A stretch of DNA of 35,253 bases, from contig JAFSTK010000110.1 in NCBI GenBank assembly GCA_017450535.1, positions 1-35,253 of the forward strand, in the 5' to 3' direction. A model generated the notes under the pieces. It ran no database searches and was not told where the DNA came from. It saw only the letters and a program-made list of their open reading frames with translations. The position numbers were made by a program, and so were the translations under genes. How positions within the stretch are numbered: the first letter of the stretch is position 1; each line of letters begins with the position of its first letter. The DNA is from Treponema sp. GTDB taxonomy: Bacteria; Spirochaetota; Spirochaetia; Treponematales; Treponemataceae. Positions 23,332-30,927 of the stretch are shown piece by piece.

Positions 23332-25056
23332 ATGACAGCATTATTGATTATTCTTGCTGCAATCGCTCTGCTTTTCATCGGCTATGTTTTCTATGGCTCT
23401 TGGCTTGCAAAGCAGTGGGGAATCGACCCCGCAAAAAAGACGCCTGCTGAAGAAAAAGCAGACGGCGTGGATTACGTCTCAGCGAAACCGGCTGTTTTGA
23501 TGGGACATCACTTCTCGTCAATCGCAGGTGCAGGTCCGATTAACGGTCCGATTCAGGCTGCGGTGTTCGGTTGGGTTCCGGTTTTTCTGTGGTGTGTCAT
23601 CGGTGGTATTTTCTTCGGTGGCTTGCAGGACTTCGGTTCATTGTTCGCTTCTGCCCGAAACGATGGTAAATCTGTTGGCGAAATCATCAAGGCTTCAATG
23701 GGCAAGACTTCAAAGAAGCTGTTCATCATCTTCGCTCTGCTCGTTCTGATTCTGGTTATCGCCTCATTCGTAAACGTCGTTGCCGGCACATTCGCGACTG
23801 CAGCTGATGCGGCAGGAAATATTGCTTTTGGTATCGTTCGTAACCCGACTGGTCCGCAGACAACGGCAATGATTTCTCTTCTGTTCATCGTTCTCGCTAT
23901 CGTCTATGGTATTCTGACTAACAAATGTGGTCTCAAAACTCTTCCGGCAACAGCTATTGGTTTGGTTGGCATTGTTCTGGCTGTTGTTATCGGTCTGAAC
24001 TTCGGTTTTGCAATGAGCCGCACTTCATGGATTGTTTTCATCGGTCTGTATATTACGGTTGCATCTCTCGTTCCGGTTTGGATTTTGCTCCAGCCGCGCG
24101 ACTACCTCTCTTCATTCCTGTTGTATGCGATGATGGGATTGGCTCTGATTGGTATCATCATGTCTGCAATCACTGGAAACGCAACTTTTGAGCTTCCCGC
24201 ATTCACTGGCTGGAGCACAAAAATTGGTCCTATGTTCCCGGCGTTGTTTATCACTGTTGCTTGTGGCGCATGTTCTGGTTTCCATTCATTGATTTCAACT
24301 GGTACGACTTCAAAACAGCTGGACAACGAAAAGAACGCAAAGGCAATCGGTTACGGCTCAATGCTGATTGAATCAGCCCTCGGTATCATTTCTTTGATTG
24401 CTGTCGGTATGGTCTCAAAGAACTTCATCGTTGACGGTGCTTTCAAAGGTGCGCCACCGGTAGCATTCGCTTCTGGTATTGCAAAGATGTTCGGTTTTGT
24501 TGACCAGAACAACGCAATCTACGCTCTTCTGACTTTGGCAGTCTCTGTATTCGCATTGACTTCTTTGGACACTGGTACTCGCTTGAGCCGCTTTATGTTC
24601 AGCGAATTGTTCCTGAAAGAGGGTGAGGCTACTTACAAGGACGCTGCAAACCCGATTCGCAAGGTTCTCGCATTCCCGCTCTTCGGAACAGTCTTGATGG
24701 TTGTTATCGGTTGTGTTCTTGGCGGTCTCTCACTTTCTCAGATTTGGGGTCTCTTCGGTGCCGCAAACCAGTTGCTCGCAGGTATCGCATTGATGGCTGT
24801 GGCTGCATGGCTTGGTCAGGTCGGAAAGAACAACAAGATGTTCTTCATCCCGATGATTTTCATGCTTGCCGCAACACTTACTCAGCTTGTTCGCACGGTA
24901 ATCGCAAAAATCAACATCTTCACTGGTGCCGCTCAGGCTGCTGGCCCGATGTGGGGACACTGGTTCCAGTTCGTGTTTGCTGCTGCAATGGCAGTACTCG
25001 CTGTTATCCTTGTGATTGAAGGTGCAAAGACTTTCTCAAAGCAGTGTAAGAAATAA
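23332..25056 (+). CDS. cstA: CstA family carbon-starvation / pyruvate transporter
   Basis: CstA proteins are multi-pass membrane transporters; E. coli members import pyruvate (family knowledge) and peptides have been proposed as substrates. The 574-residue protein has the family's N-terminal segment followed by GVDYVSAKPAVLMGHHFSSI and AGAGPINGPIQAA, then GGIFFGGLQDFGSLFASAR. These are the hallmark conserved cytoplasmic and membrane motifs. At least a dozen hydrophobic segments follow, and ACGACSGFHSL near residue 310 is also characteristic. At 574 residues it is the shorter form, lacking the long C-terminus of E. coli CstA. AGGAGG precedes the ATG and codon use is strongly optimised, which suggests high expression. 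Confidence 0.93.
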   Translation: MTALLIILAAIALLFIGYVFYGSWLAKQWGIDPAKKTPAEEKADGVDYVSAKPAVLMGHHFSSIAGAGPINGPIQAAVFGWVPVFLWCVIGGIFFGGLQDFGSLFASARNDGKSVGEIIKASMGKTSKKLFIIFALLVLILVIASFVNVVAGTFATAADAAGNIAFGIVRNPTGPQTTAMISLLFIVLAIVYGILTNKCGLKTLPATAIGLVGIVLAVVIGLNFGFAMSRTSWIVFIGLYITVASLVPVWILLQPRDYLSSFLLYAMMGLALIGIIMSAITGNATFELPAFTGWSTKIGPMFPALFITVACGACSGFHSLISTGTTSKQLDNEKNAKAIGYGSMLIESALGIISLIAVGMVSKNFIVDGAFKGAPPVAFASGIAKMFGFVDQNNAIYALLTLAVSVFALTSLDTGTRLSRFMFSELFLKEGEATYKDAANPIRKVLAFPLFGTVLMVVIGCVLGGLSLSQIWGLFGAANQLLAGIALMAVAAWLGQVGKNNKMFFIPMIFMLAATLTQLVRTVIAKINIFTGAAQAAGPMWGHWFQFVFAAAMAVLAVILVIEGAKTFSKQCKK

Positions 25057-25135
25057 GCACAGTTTTCTGTTGTTTTAATCTTTAACGCCGGTCTTATTGC
25101 AAGACCGACGTAAGACTGCGGTATATAAGACGAGG

Positions 25136-25191
25136 TTTTGACTCCGTTCAGTTTCCTGTGGATATTGGGCGGAGTCAAAATGATATTATGA
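25136..25191 (+). promoter_or_regulatory. Leader hairpin and 3-codon minicistron before the permease
   Basis: TTTTGACTCCG (25136-25146) and CGGAGTCAAAA (25170-25180) are an exact 11-bp inverted repeat with a 23-base loop. The right arm includes GGAG, the only ribosome site nearby. That site is correctly placed for an ATG at 25180, which opens the frame ATG ATA TTA TGA. Its stop overlaps the permease ATG at 25188. The rest of 25057-25135 holds another 7-bp hairpin (CGGTCTT/AAGACCG) and no recognised riboswitch. Confidence 0.5.
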
Positions 25192-26294
25192 TTTCTTTTC
25201 TTAAAAAACGCGCTGTGTTTTGTATCGCAACATTTTGTGCGCTGATTAGTTGCTTTTTTGTTCCCCCTTCAAAAGCATATCTCTCATATATTGACGTGCA
25301 TACGCTTGCAGTCCTTTTTGCGCTCATGGCGGCGGTAGCGGGGCTGGAAAGTTGTGGCCTGTTCAGGACTCTCGCTGTGCGCCTTTGCTCGATTGTGCAT
25401 TCGACACGTTCTTTGTCGGCGGTGCTCGTTTTTCTCTGTTTTTTTTCCAGCATGCTGATAACCAACGATGTTGCGTTGATTGCCTTTGTGCCATTTGCGC
25501 TCATGTTGCTCGGCTCTCAGGAATCGTTTCCGCCTGTCTCCGTTGCGTATGTGATTGTCTTGCAGACAGTGGCGGCAAATACGGGCAGCATGCTCACTCC
25601 TGTGGGAAATCCGCAGAATCTCTTTTTGTACACAAAGACTGGTATCGGTCTGCTTGATTTTATTCTGATTTTGCTTCCGTATACAATTGTTTGTGGAGGG
25701 CTGCTTGCGCTCAGTCTGCTTGCTGTGCCAAAAAATCCGCTTGCCGCGCTCGGAAGCCCAAATGCGCAAGTTCATCCTTCTGCATGGCGTAAGGCTTTGT
25801 ACGGCATTTTGTTCGCGCTCTGTCTACTTTCTGTGGCAAAACTTATTCCCAAACCGCTTCTTGCGCTCATCGTGCTGGTTGTGGTGCTCATTTTTGACCG
25901 CAAGACGCTTTTTCGTGTGGACTATTTTTTGCTTTTGACGTTCGTAGCATTTTTTATCTTCAGCGGAAATATTGCCGCAATTCCTGCGGTGCGGTCAGTT
26001 TTGGAGACAGGCGTGCAGGGGCATGAACTTCGTGCCGGTGTGCTTGCGAGCCAAGTTATCAGCAATGTGCCCGCCACGCTTTTGCTCTATCCGTTTGTTG
26101 AGAACGCAAAAAATCTTTTGCTCGGCGTAAACTTTGGCGGGCTGGGAACACTGGTCGCCTCGCTTGCAAGCCTTATCTCGTTTACCATGTACACAAAAAG
26201 CGGACGGAAAGCCGGTGCTTATGTCGCGCTCTTTACGCTGCTGAATGTGATTTTTCTGGCGGTGCTGCTGTTAGTACGTCAGCTGTTCCAGTGA
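25188..26294 (+). CDS. ArsB/NhaD-like ion transporter (SLC13-type permease)
   Basis: The 368-residue protein is almost wholly hydrophobic, with about 10-11 membrane segments. The motif MLITNDVALIAFVPFA followed by QTVAANTGSMLTPVGNPQNLFLY is typical of the ion transporter superfamily members ArsB, NhaD and CitMHS. The repeat half carries SQVISNVPATLLLYPF. Substrate is uncertain: arsenite, Na+/H+ exchange or a dicarboxylate are all seen in relatives, and there is no ars regulator nearby. The ATG at 25188 is preceded by an unusual leader with a minicistron; a GTG at 25158 would fall inside the hairpin loop and is less likely. Its last 24 bases overlap the convergent gene. Confidence 0.82.
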   Translation: MISFLKKRAVFCIATFCALISCFFVPPSKAYLSYIDVHTLAVLFALMAAVAGLESCGLFRTLAVRLCSIVHSTRSLSAVLVFLCFFSSMLITNDVALIAFVPFALMLLGSQESFPPVSVAYVIVLQTVAANTGSMLTPVGNPQNLFLYTKTGIGLLDFILILLPYTIVCGGLLALSLLAVPKNPLAALGSPNAQVHPSAWRKALYGILFALCLLSVAKLIPKPLLALIVLVVVLIFDRKTLFRVDYFLLLTFVAFFIFSGNIAAIPAVRSVLETGVQGHELRAGVLASQVISNVPATLLLYPFVENAKNLLLGVNFGGLGTLVASLASLISFTMYTKSGRKAGAYVALFTLLNVIFLAVLLLVRQLFQ

Positions 26295-27083
26295 GAATTT
26301 TATCAGATTTAAGAACTGGTCGCGCAAAATCGGCGGAATCTCTTTGCCCGTTTTTTGAGCGGCTTCATCAAATTGAGAGGCGGCTTCTTCTACCAGACTG
26401 ATAATGCTTTTTTCCGGGATGGGCAAATGAGCGCCCAACAATTTGTTTTCCAGTTCAAGGCTTCTGAACCAGACTTCGCCTGCAAATGCGATGCGCAGAC
26501 TTGAAATCTGTGAGTTCTGCGTGTTGGTCAAAAAGACAAAGGATGCAGACCGCTCGTTAATGATGTGCGCGGGTCCAACACGGCGAAACACCGTCACTTC
26601 CCATTCTTCCACGGGAACGCGAATTTTGGTGAGCAGCCATTCGGGCGGAATATCCGTGAATTTTGTAAACGGAATATACATTGTCTCCGTTCCGCGCTGA
26701 AATTCAAGGCGTGTGTCCAAGGCGAGCAGGGGAGCGTACAATGTCCGTTTGCTGCTTTTTGTGCAGATATTTCCTCCGAGCGTGGCGATGTTGCGCACCT
26801 GGGGATTTGCGATTGTTTTTATCGCATCATACAGTACGACCGGCAGATTGTTTCTTCCCACTTCTTCCAGTTCTGAAAGCGTGATGGCGGGTCCAAAGTC
26901 AAAATAGCGTTCATGTTTTTCAAGTTTTGAGAGTTCCGGCAAGTTCCGCACGGACAGAAAATTGTTTGCAAGAGGGTCGTTTCCGGTACAGCCGCCAACA
27001 ATTTGCAGTCCTGCGACGGTTTTGAGCTGATAGAACACTTCTTCCAGATTGTTCGCATAGTAGACTGTTTTATTAGAGTCCAT
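26271..27083 (-). CDS. Molybdenum-hydroxylase-like FAD subunit (XdhB/CoxM type)
   Basis: The 270-residue protein matches the FAD-binding middle subunit of xanthine dehydrogenase / CO dehydrogenase type enzymes. It has the NNLEEVFYQL start and AITLSELEE. IANPQVRNIATLGGNICT (TLGGN at 101-105) is the second FAD motif. The first motif, normally AGGTDL-like, reads VGGCTGNDPL (about 29-38), an altered version. The C-terminal CO-dehydrogenase flavoprotein domain seems present. I chose ATG 27083 over GTG 27098 because AAGGA lies 7 bases upstream. It overlaps the Fe-S subunit gene by 11 bases and ends the five-gene operon. Confidence 0.85.
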   Translation of the reverse strand: MDSNKTVYYANNLEEVFYQLKTVAGLQIVGGCTGNDPLANNFLSVRNLPELSKLEKHERYFDFGPAITLSELEEVGRNNLPVVLYDAIKTIANPQVRNIATLGGNICTKSSKRTLYAPLLALDTRLEFQRGTETMYIPFTKFTDIPPEWLLTKIRVPVEEWEVTVFRRVGPAHIINERSASFVFLTNTQNSQISSLRIAFAGEVWFRSLELENKLLGAHLPIPEKSIISLVEEAASQFDEAAQKTGKEIPPILRDQFLNLIKFSLEQLTY

Positions 27084-27558
27084 TTTTCCGTCCTTCACGC
27101 TTGTGTTTGTTGGCTGTGGCGAATAAAACGCCGCTTATAAAAATGTCATGGTTTGTGCAAGAACAATGTTGCTCATCGGCTAACTCGTTCAACTCTTCTT
27201 TTGAGGGGCGGTAAATGCGCTTGAGCAGACTGTACACGGAAAAATACTTTGCCGCATTGCACCAACCACAAGGATGAACCCCTGCCTGCTCAAATCCGTC
27301 CGCAATGTCCGCGTAGTCCGGCGTTTTTGCGAAATGCTCCAGCGTAACTATGGTCGCACCTTTTACAATGCCCACAGGAAGCAGACAACTGGGGACGGGC
27401 TTGTCATCCAGCAATACGGTGCAATATCCGCAGACGCCCTTGCCACAACCTTTTTTTACAGAAAACAATTTATGCTGGCGGAGCACTTCCAAAAGATTGT
27501 CATCTGGATTCGCGTCAAAAACTATTTTTTTGCCGTTCAGCGTTACGGGAATCTTCAT
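27073..27558 (-). CDS. Molybdenum-hydroxylase-like [2Fe-2S] subunit
   Basis: The 161-residue protein has the two-domain layout of XdhC/CoxS electron-transfer subunits. The plant-ferredoxin-type cluster ligands are Cys38, Cys43, Cys46 and Cys58 (CGKGVCGYC). The second, helical cluster uses Cys97, Cys100, Cys132 and Cys134 (CGWC, CSC). All eight cysteines are present, so both clusters can form. The usual QCGFCTPG before the cofactor reads PCGWCNAA, so the Gln and TPG that normally face the molybdopterin are lost. It overlaps the genes on either side by 4 and 11 bases, as expected for a stoichiometric complex. Confidence 0.9.
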   Translation of the reverse strand: MKIPVTLNGKKIVFDANPDDNLLEVLRQHKLFSVKKGCGKGVCGYCTVLLDDKPVPSCLLPVGIVKGATIVTLEHFAKTPDYADIADGFEQAGVHPCGWCNAAKYFSVYSLLKRIYRPSKEELNELADEQHCSCTNHDIFISGVLFATANKHKREGRKNGL

Positions 27559-29723
27559 GCATTTGCCTCCTGTGTGCTCTCTTCTGATGTTGCAAGTTCT
27601 TCTGTCTGGCCAGCAGGTTTTTCTTCGGCCGATTTCTCTTCCTTTGCTTTCTGTTCAGCTTCACGCTGTTCGTCAAAGAGACGCTTTGCTTTTTTTGTCA
27701 GTTTGTACAACGTGTCGCTCTGAACCGGCAGTCTGGTGACGGTGATTGCGAGTGCCTGAGACAAAGCCGCCGCAAATGCCGCCGGCAACAATGAGTACAC
27801 AATGCCGTCAATTTGTTTTGGCTCGCTCGCAGACTGTAAAAACTGTACGCGGATGTTTGGACAATGAACGACATCATCGGCAAAAAGTTCATGTAAAGTC
27901 TGCTGGACCGTTGATTTTATCGTCGCTTCTGCCGCTTTTGCGCTGAGAATTTTTCCTGCATCCACAACAATCCAGATGCTGCGGATATGCTCGCGATATG
28001 TGCAAGAGTCCAGCTCAACTTCTACGGTACAAGCTGCAAATGCGGTGCTCATAAAAGGAATGCCAGAAAAGCGGTCTTTGTTCCACATTTTTTTCTTGGA
28101 AGGCGGAACTGTTTTTTTGATAGTGAGCGGAAGCGCATCTGTGTCTTTTTTGCGGCGCATCGAATCACAGGCTTTTTTGAGCAGCTGGGTCATAATGCTG
28201 ATGTTGCTGCTGATTGTCTCCGGAGCTTCAGGCTCTTTTTCTATGGTGAACTCGGAATTTAAGACAATTGATTTTTCATTGATTACCAGCGTATTTGCGG
28301 CGATGCTTTTCCAAATGTTCCATACGGAAAGCGATGTGGGCAATGCGTGAATATGCAGAGTGCCATCTGTTTCCAAGGTGATTTCCAGAGACGGGGTGCT
28401 CTTGATAAAACTTGTTCCGTTGTAGCCGCTTCCAGAAAAACCGCAGGCAAATCCCATACCGCGTAATGGGGGCGCAAACGGCGAATTATTGTTCTGAAGG
28501 TACCGATTCTCTTCGTTAAGACGGTAGGTGATGTATTTGCGGTTAAAGTCGCTTGAACGACAAATTGCCTGCATTGTTTCCATGACGTTCTCGCAGTTAA
28601 GTTGAAACGGCATTGTGTTTTTTTTCTTTCCGCTCGGCGCATAATTTCGGGTGCGCAATTCCATTGGGTCAAAGCCTGTTTTTTCTGCGATTTTTTGCAG
28701 CTGACTTTCCATCGCGTAAATCGCATGGCTGTCAATCGTGGACAAATCGACCGAGTAGGGCGGATAGGCTGACCGGTACACTTTGCCGTTGATTCTTACG
28801 GCTTTAGGACTGTAAATGTTGCAGCTGGCAATGCAGAGGCGGTCAATAAATTCCCGCGCGAACGGATTATATGCGCCACCGTCCACGGTAATCGTAATGT
28901 CATCCGCAATGATTTCGCCGCTGGTGTTCAGAGCGGTCTTGTGCGAGATGGAGACGGGAGCCGCGTTCTCAATAAACTGCTGCTGTTCTTCCCGCGTGAG
29001 CACTAGTTTGACCGGTTTTTTTGTTTTGAGCACTGCGATACAGACTTGCGCGGCGAGTTGGGAATCGACCCACAAGATGTTTGTGTCCAGCTCAGAAAAC
29101 TGAGTGCGGGTGATGACGATATTGTTTTTATCTATTCCAGTCACTTCTGAAATTGACAGCCGCATGTGGCTTAGCCATTGGGACGGGGTAAAAATATGCA
29201 TCATGTCATCTTTGAGGTAACAGAATGCTCCGTTTGGCTCACTGTAATTTTTTGGATGAATATGAGAAATCCAAGTTCCTTCCACCGTAAATGCCGCTTC
29301 ATCAAAAAACTGATCGATGCGTACACTTGTGGAGACTGTTCGCTCCGCCAAAAGTTCCGTGCTGTCGTTCAAGTGTTCTTCATAGCGAATCTCAACGCTG
29401 TTCAAAAGTTCGCGTAATTTTTTTTCGTCTTTTCCAACCAGAATGCCCAGCGGTTCGCCAATGTATCGAATCTCGCCAGTGCTGAACACAGGAATTTCAA
29501 GCCCTAGCGTTTGAATTGTCTTTTTTCCGCTGATGTCGTTCGCATCAAAAATAAAATATCCTTCGGGAAGATGCGGGTGTGATATTGAATTGAGATGTGC
29601 GTCGGCAACGGGACTGCGAATCAATACGGCATACAGCATGTTGTCGCTTTCCATGTCGCTGAAAAATTCATTTGAGAAAATCAGTTTTTTTTGTTCTTCC
29701 TGTTTTTTTCGTTTTGCGCACAT
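27555..29723 (-). CDS. Divergent molybdopterin-hydroxylase-like large subunit
   Basis: The 722-residue product aligns by eye with XdhA/CoxL large subunits. It has the N-terminal a/b hammerhead (SPVADAHLNSI, GEIRYIGEPLGILVG), KTKKPVKLVLTREEQ, and AMESQLQKIAEKTGFDPMELRTRNY. Cofactor motifs are missing. The GGGFGGK loop before KTKKPVKLVL is replaced by TQFSELDTN (207-215). The RGFGAPQ loop reads YRSAYPPYS (316-324), and the C-terminal GVGEPP loop with the catalytic Glu reads KQIDGIVY (636-643). A 46-residue Glu/Ala/Lys-rich tail ends the protein. I chose ATG 29723 (AGGA 7 bases upstream, 1 base after the aminotransferase stop) over GTG 29753. Either a very diverged enzyme or a subunit that no longer binds molybdopterin. 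Confidence 0.82.
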   Translation of the reverse strand: MCAKRKKQEEQKKLIFSNEFFSDMESDNMLYAVLIRSPVADAHLNSISHPHLPEGYFIFDANDISGKKTIQTLGLEIPVFSTGEIRYIGEPLGILVGKDEKKLRELLNSVEIRYEEHLNDSTELLAERTVSTSVRIDQFFDEAAFTVEGTWISHIHPKNYSEPNGAFCYLKDDMMHIFTPSQWLSHMRLSISEVTGIDKNNIVITRTQFSELDTNILWVDSQLAAQVCIAVLKTKKPVKLVLTREEQQQFIENAAPVSISHKTALNTSGEIIADDITITVDGGAYNPFAREFIDRLCIASCNIYSPKAVRINGKVYRSAYPPYSVDLSTIDSHAIYAMESQLQKIAEKTGFDPMELRTRNYAPSGKKKNTMPFQLNCENVMETMQAICRSSDFNRKYITYRLNEENRYLQNNNSPFAPPLRGMGFACGFSGSGYNGTSFIKSTPSLEITLETDGTLHIHALPTSLSVWNIWKSIAANTLVINEKSIVLNSEFTIEKEPEAPETISSNISIMTQLLKKACDSMRRKKDTDALPLTIKKTVPPSKKKMWNKDRFSGIPFMSTAFAACTVEVELDSCTYREHIRSIWIVVDAGKILSAKAAEATIKSTVQQTLHELFADDVVHCPNIRVQFLQSASEPKQIDGIVYSLLPAAFAAALSQALAITVTRLPVQSDTLYKLTKKAKRLFDEQREAEQKAKEEKSAEEKPAGQTEELATSEESTQEANA

Positions 29724-29724
29724 A

Positions 29725-30927
29725 TCAGTTTCCTGTTTTCCGATGTTTTTCACCGAGTTTTTTGACCGTGCTGATGACCAGATTTACCATTTCGTCGGTC
29801 ATTTCTGGCCACAAGGGAAGGCTAATGGTGTTGTCCGTGTGCTCTGCGGCATTCGGATAGTTTTCCGCCGTAAAATCAGGGTAGCGTTTTTGCCAGTAGC
29901 TGAATTTGAACAACGCGATAAAGTGCATGGAGATGCCAATTCCTTCCGCCTGCAATTCACGGGCAAACGCATTTCGGTCGCAGTCCAATTTTTCTGGGTC
30001 AAGGCGGATGAGATACAAATGCCATGCGTTTCCTTCGCCGTCGGGCGGAAGATGGATAAAATCGCAAGTCTTGAACGCGGTATTGTAGACTTCCACAATT
30101 TTTTTGCGCTGCTCATAAAACAGATTCGCCCGCTTCAATTGTTCTCTGCCGAGCGCGCTTAAAATATCAGGCAGATTGCATTTATATCCGCACTCCACAA
30201 TGTCGTATTCCCAGGACGCGCGCGGGCTGGTGTAGCGGTCCCATGCAGTTCTGTCCATGCCATGCATACGCATTGTCTGAATTCGTTTTGCCAGCGCGTC
30301 GTCATTCGTCGTAATCATGCCGCCTTCGCCCGTTGTGATTGTCTTTGTCACATAGAAAGAGAATACGCCTACGTCTCCGAGCACACCCGCATATCCACGG
30401 GCTGTCTTTGACGGAAATGAATGCGCGGCATCTTCAATCACGTAGATTTTATTATCTGGCGTGCTGTATTTTTTTGCAAGCGCGCAGATTTTTTCCATGT
30501 CGCACAAGTTTCCGGCGATATGCACAGGAACAATCGCACAGATTTCGTGATTTGTATCTTTTTTGAGAATGTCCTCAATTTTTTCCGGGTCAATCGAATA
30601 CGAGTTTTTTTCAATGTCAGCAAAGTGCACTTCCGCGCCAAGATGAACTGCGCAGGCGGCCGTGGAGACAAAAGTGTATGGAGTGGTAATCACAGCTTTT
30701 CCCGGCTTGACTCCACATGCGTCCATGGCGAGAATCATGCCGCTTGTGTTTGAGTTCACCGCGAACGCATATTTTGCCCCGATAAATGACTTGAAATCTT
30801 CCTCAAAACCTTGCGTCACTTTGCCTGTCGTAAGCCAGAGCGAATCGATTACATCGCAGACCGCTTTCTTTTCCGCTTCGCCCAGTGACGCATGAAAAAA
30901 CGGCACCTTCAGCATTTGTTCACTCAT
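29725..30927 (-). CDS. DegT/DnrJ/EryC1 family sugar aminotransferase
   Basis: PLP-dependent aminotransferases of this family aminate the keto group of nucleotide-linked keto-sugars for surface glycans. The 400-residue length is normal. It shows WLTTGKVTQGFEEDF, TTPYTFVSTAACAVHLGAE, and EDAAHS with Asp166 for the PLP nitrogen. Catalytic Lys195 lies in FYVTKTITTGEGGM, and CNLPDILSALGREQL follows. It overlaps the upstream dehydratase by 4 bases, so the pair probably makes a UDP-4-amino-sugar, as PglF/PglE or WbpM/WbpE-like pairs do. No acetyltransferase is present in the window. The next gene follows after 1 base. Confidence 0.92.
   Translation of the reverse strand: MSEQMLKVPFFHASLGEAEKKAVCDVIDSLWLTTGKVTQGFEEDFKSFIGAKYAFAVNSNTSGMILAMDACGVKPGKAVITTPYTFVSTAACAVHLGAEVHFADIEKNSYSIDPEKIEDILKKDTNHEICAIVPVHIAGNLCDMEKICALAKKYSTPDNKIYVIEDAAHSFPSKTARGYAGVLGDVGVFSFYVTKTITTGEGGMITTNDDALAKRIQTMRMHGMDRTAWDRYTSPRASWEYDIVECGYKCNLPDILSALGREQLKRANLFYEQRKKIVEVYNTAFKTCDFIHLPPDGEGNAWHLYLIRLDPEKLDCDRNAFARELQAEGIGISMHFIALFKFSYWQKRYPDFTAENYPNAAEHTDNTISLPLWPEMTDEMVNLVISTVKKLGEKHRKTGN

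Noticed and set aside
25057..25187. Known riboswitch upstream of the permease
   Set aside because: An ACGAGG string recalls guanidine riboswitches, but the remaining conserved elements are missing.
27555..29753. Recent inactivation (pseudogene) of the hydroxylase large subunit
   Set aside because: The frame is uninterrupted with good ribosome sites and tight overlaps, so motif loss is not explained by fresh decay.
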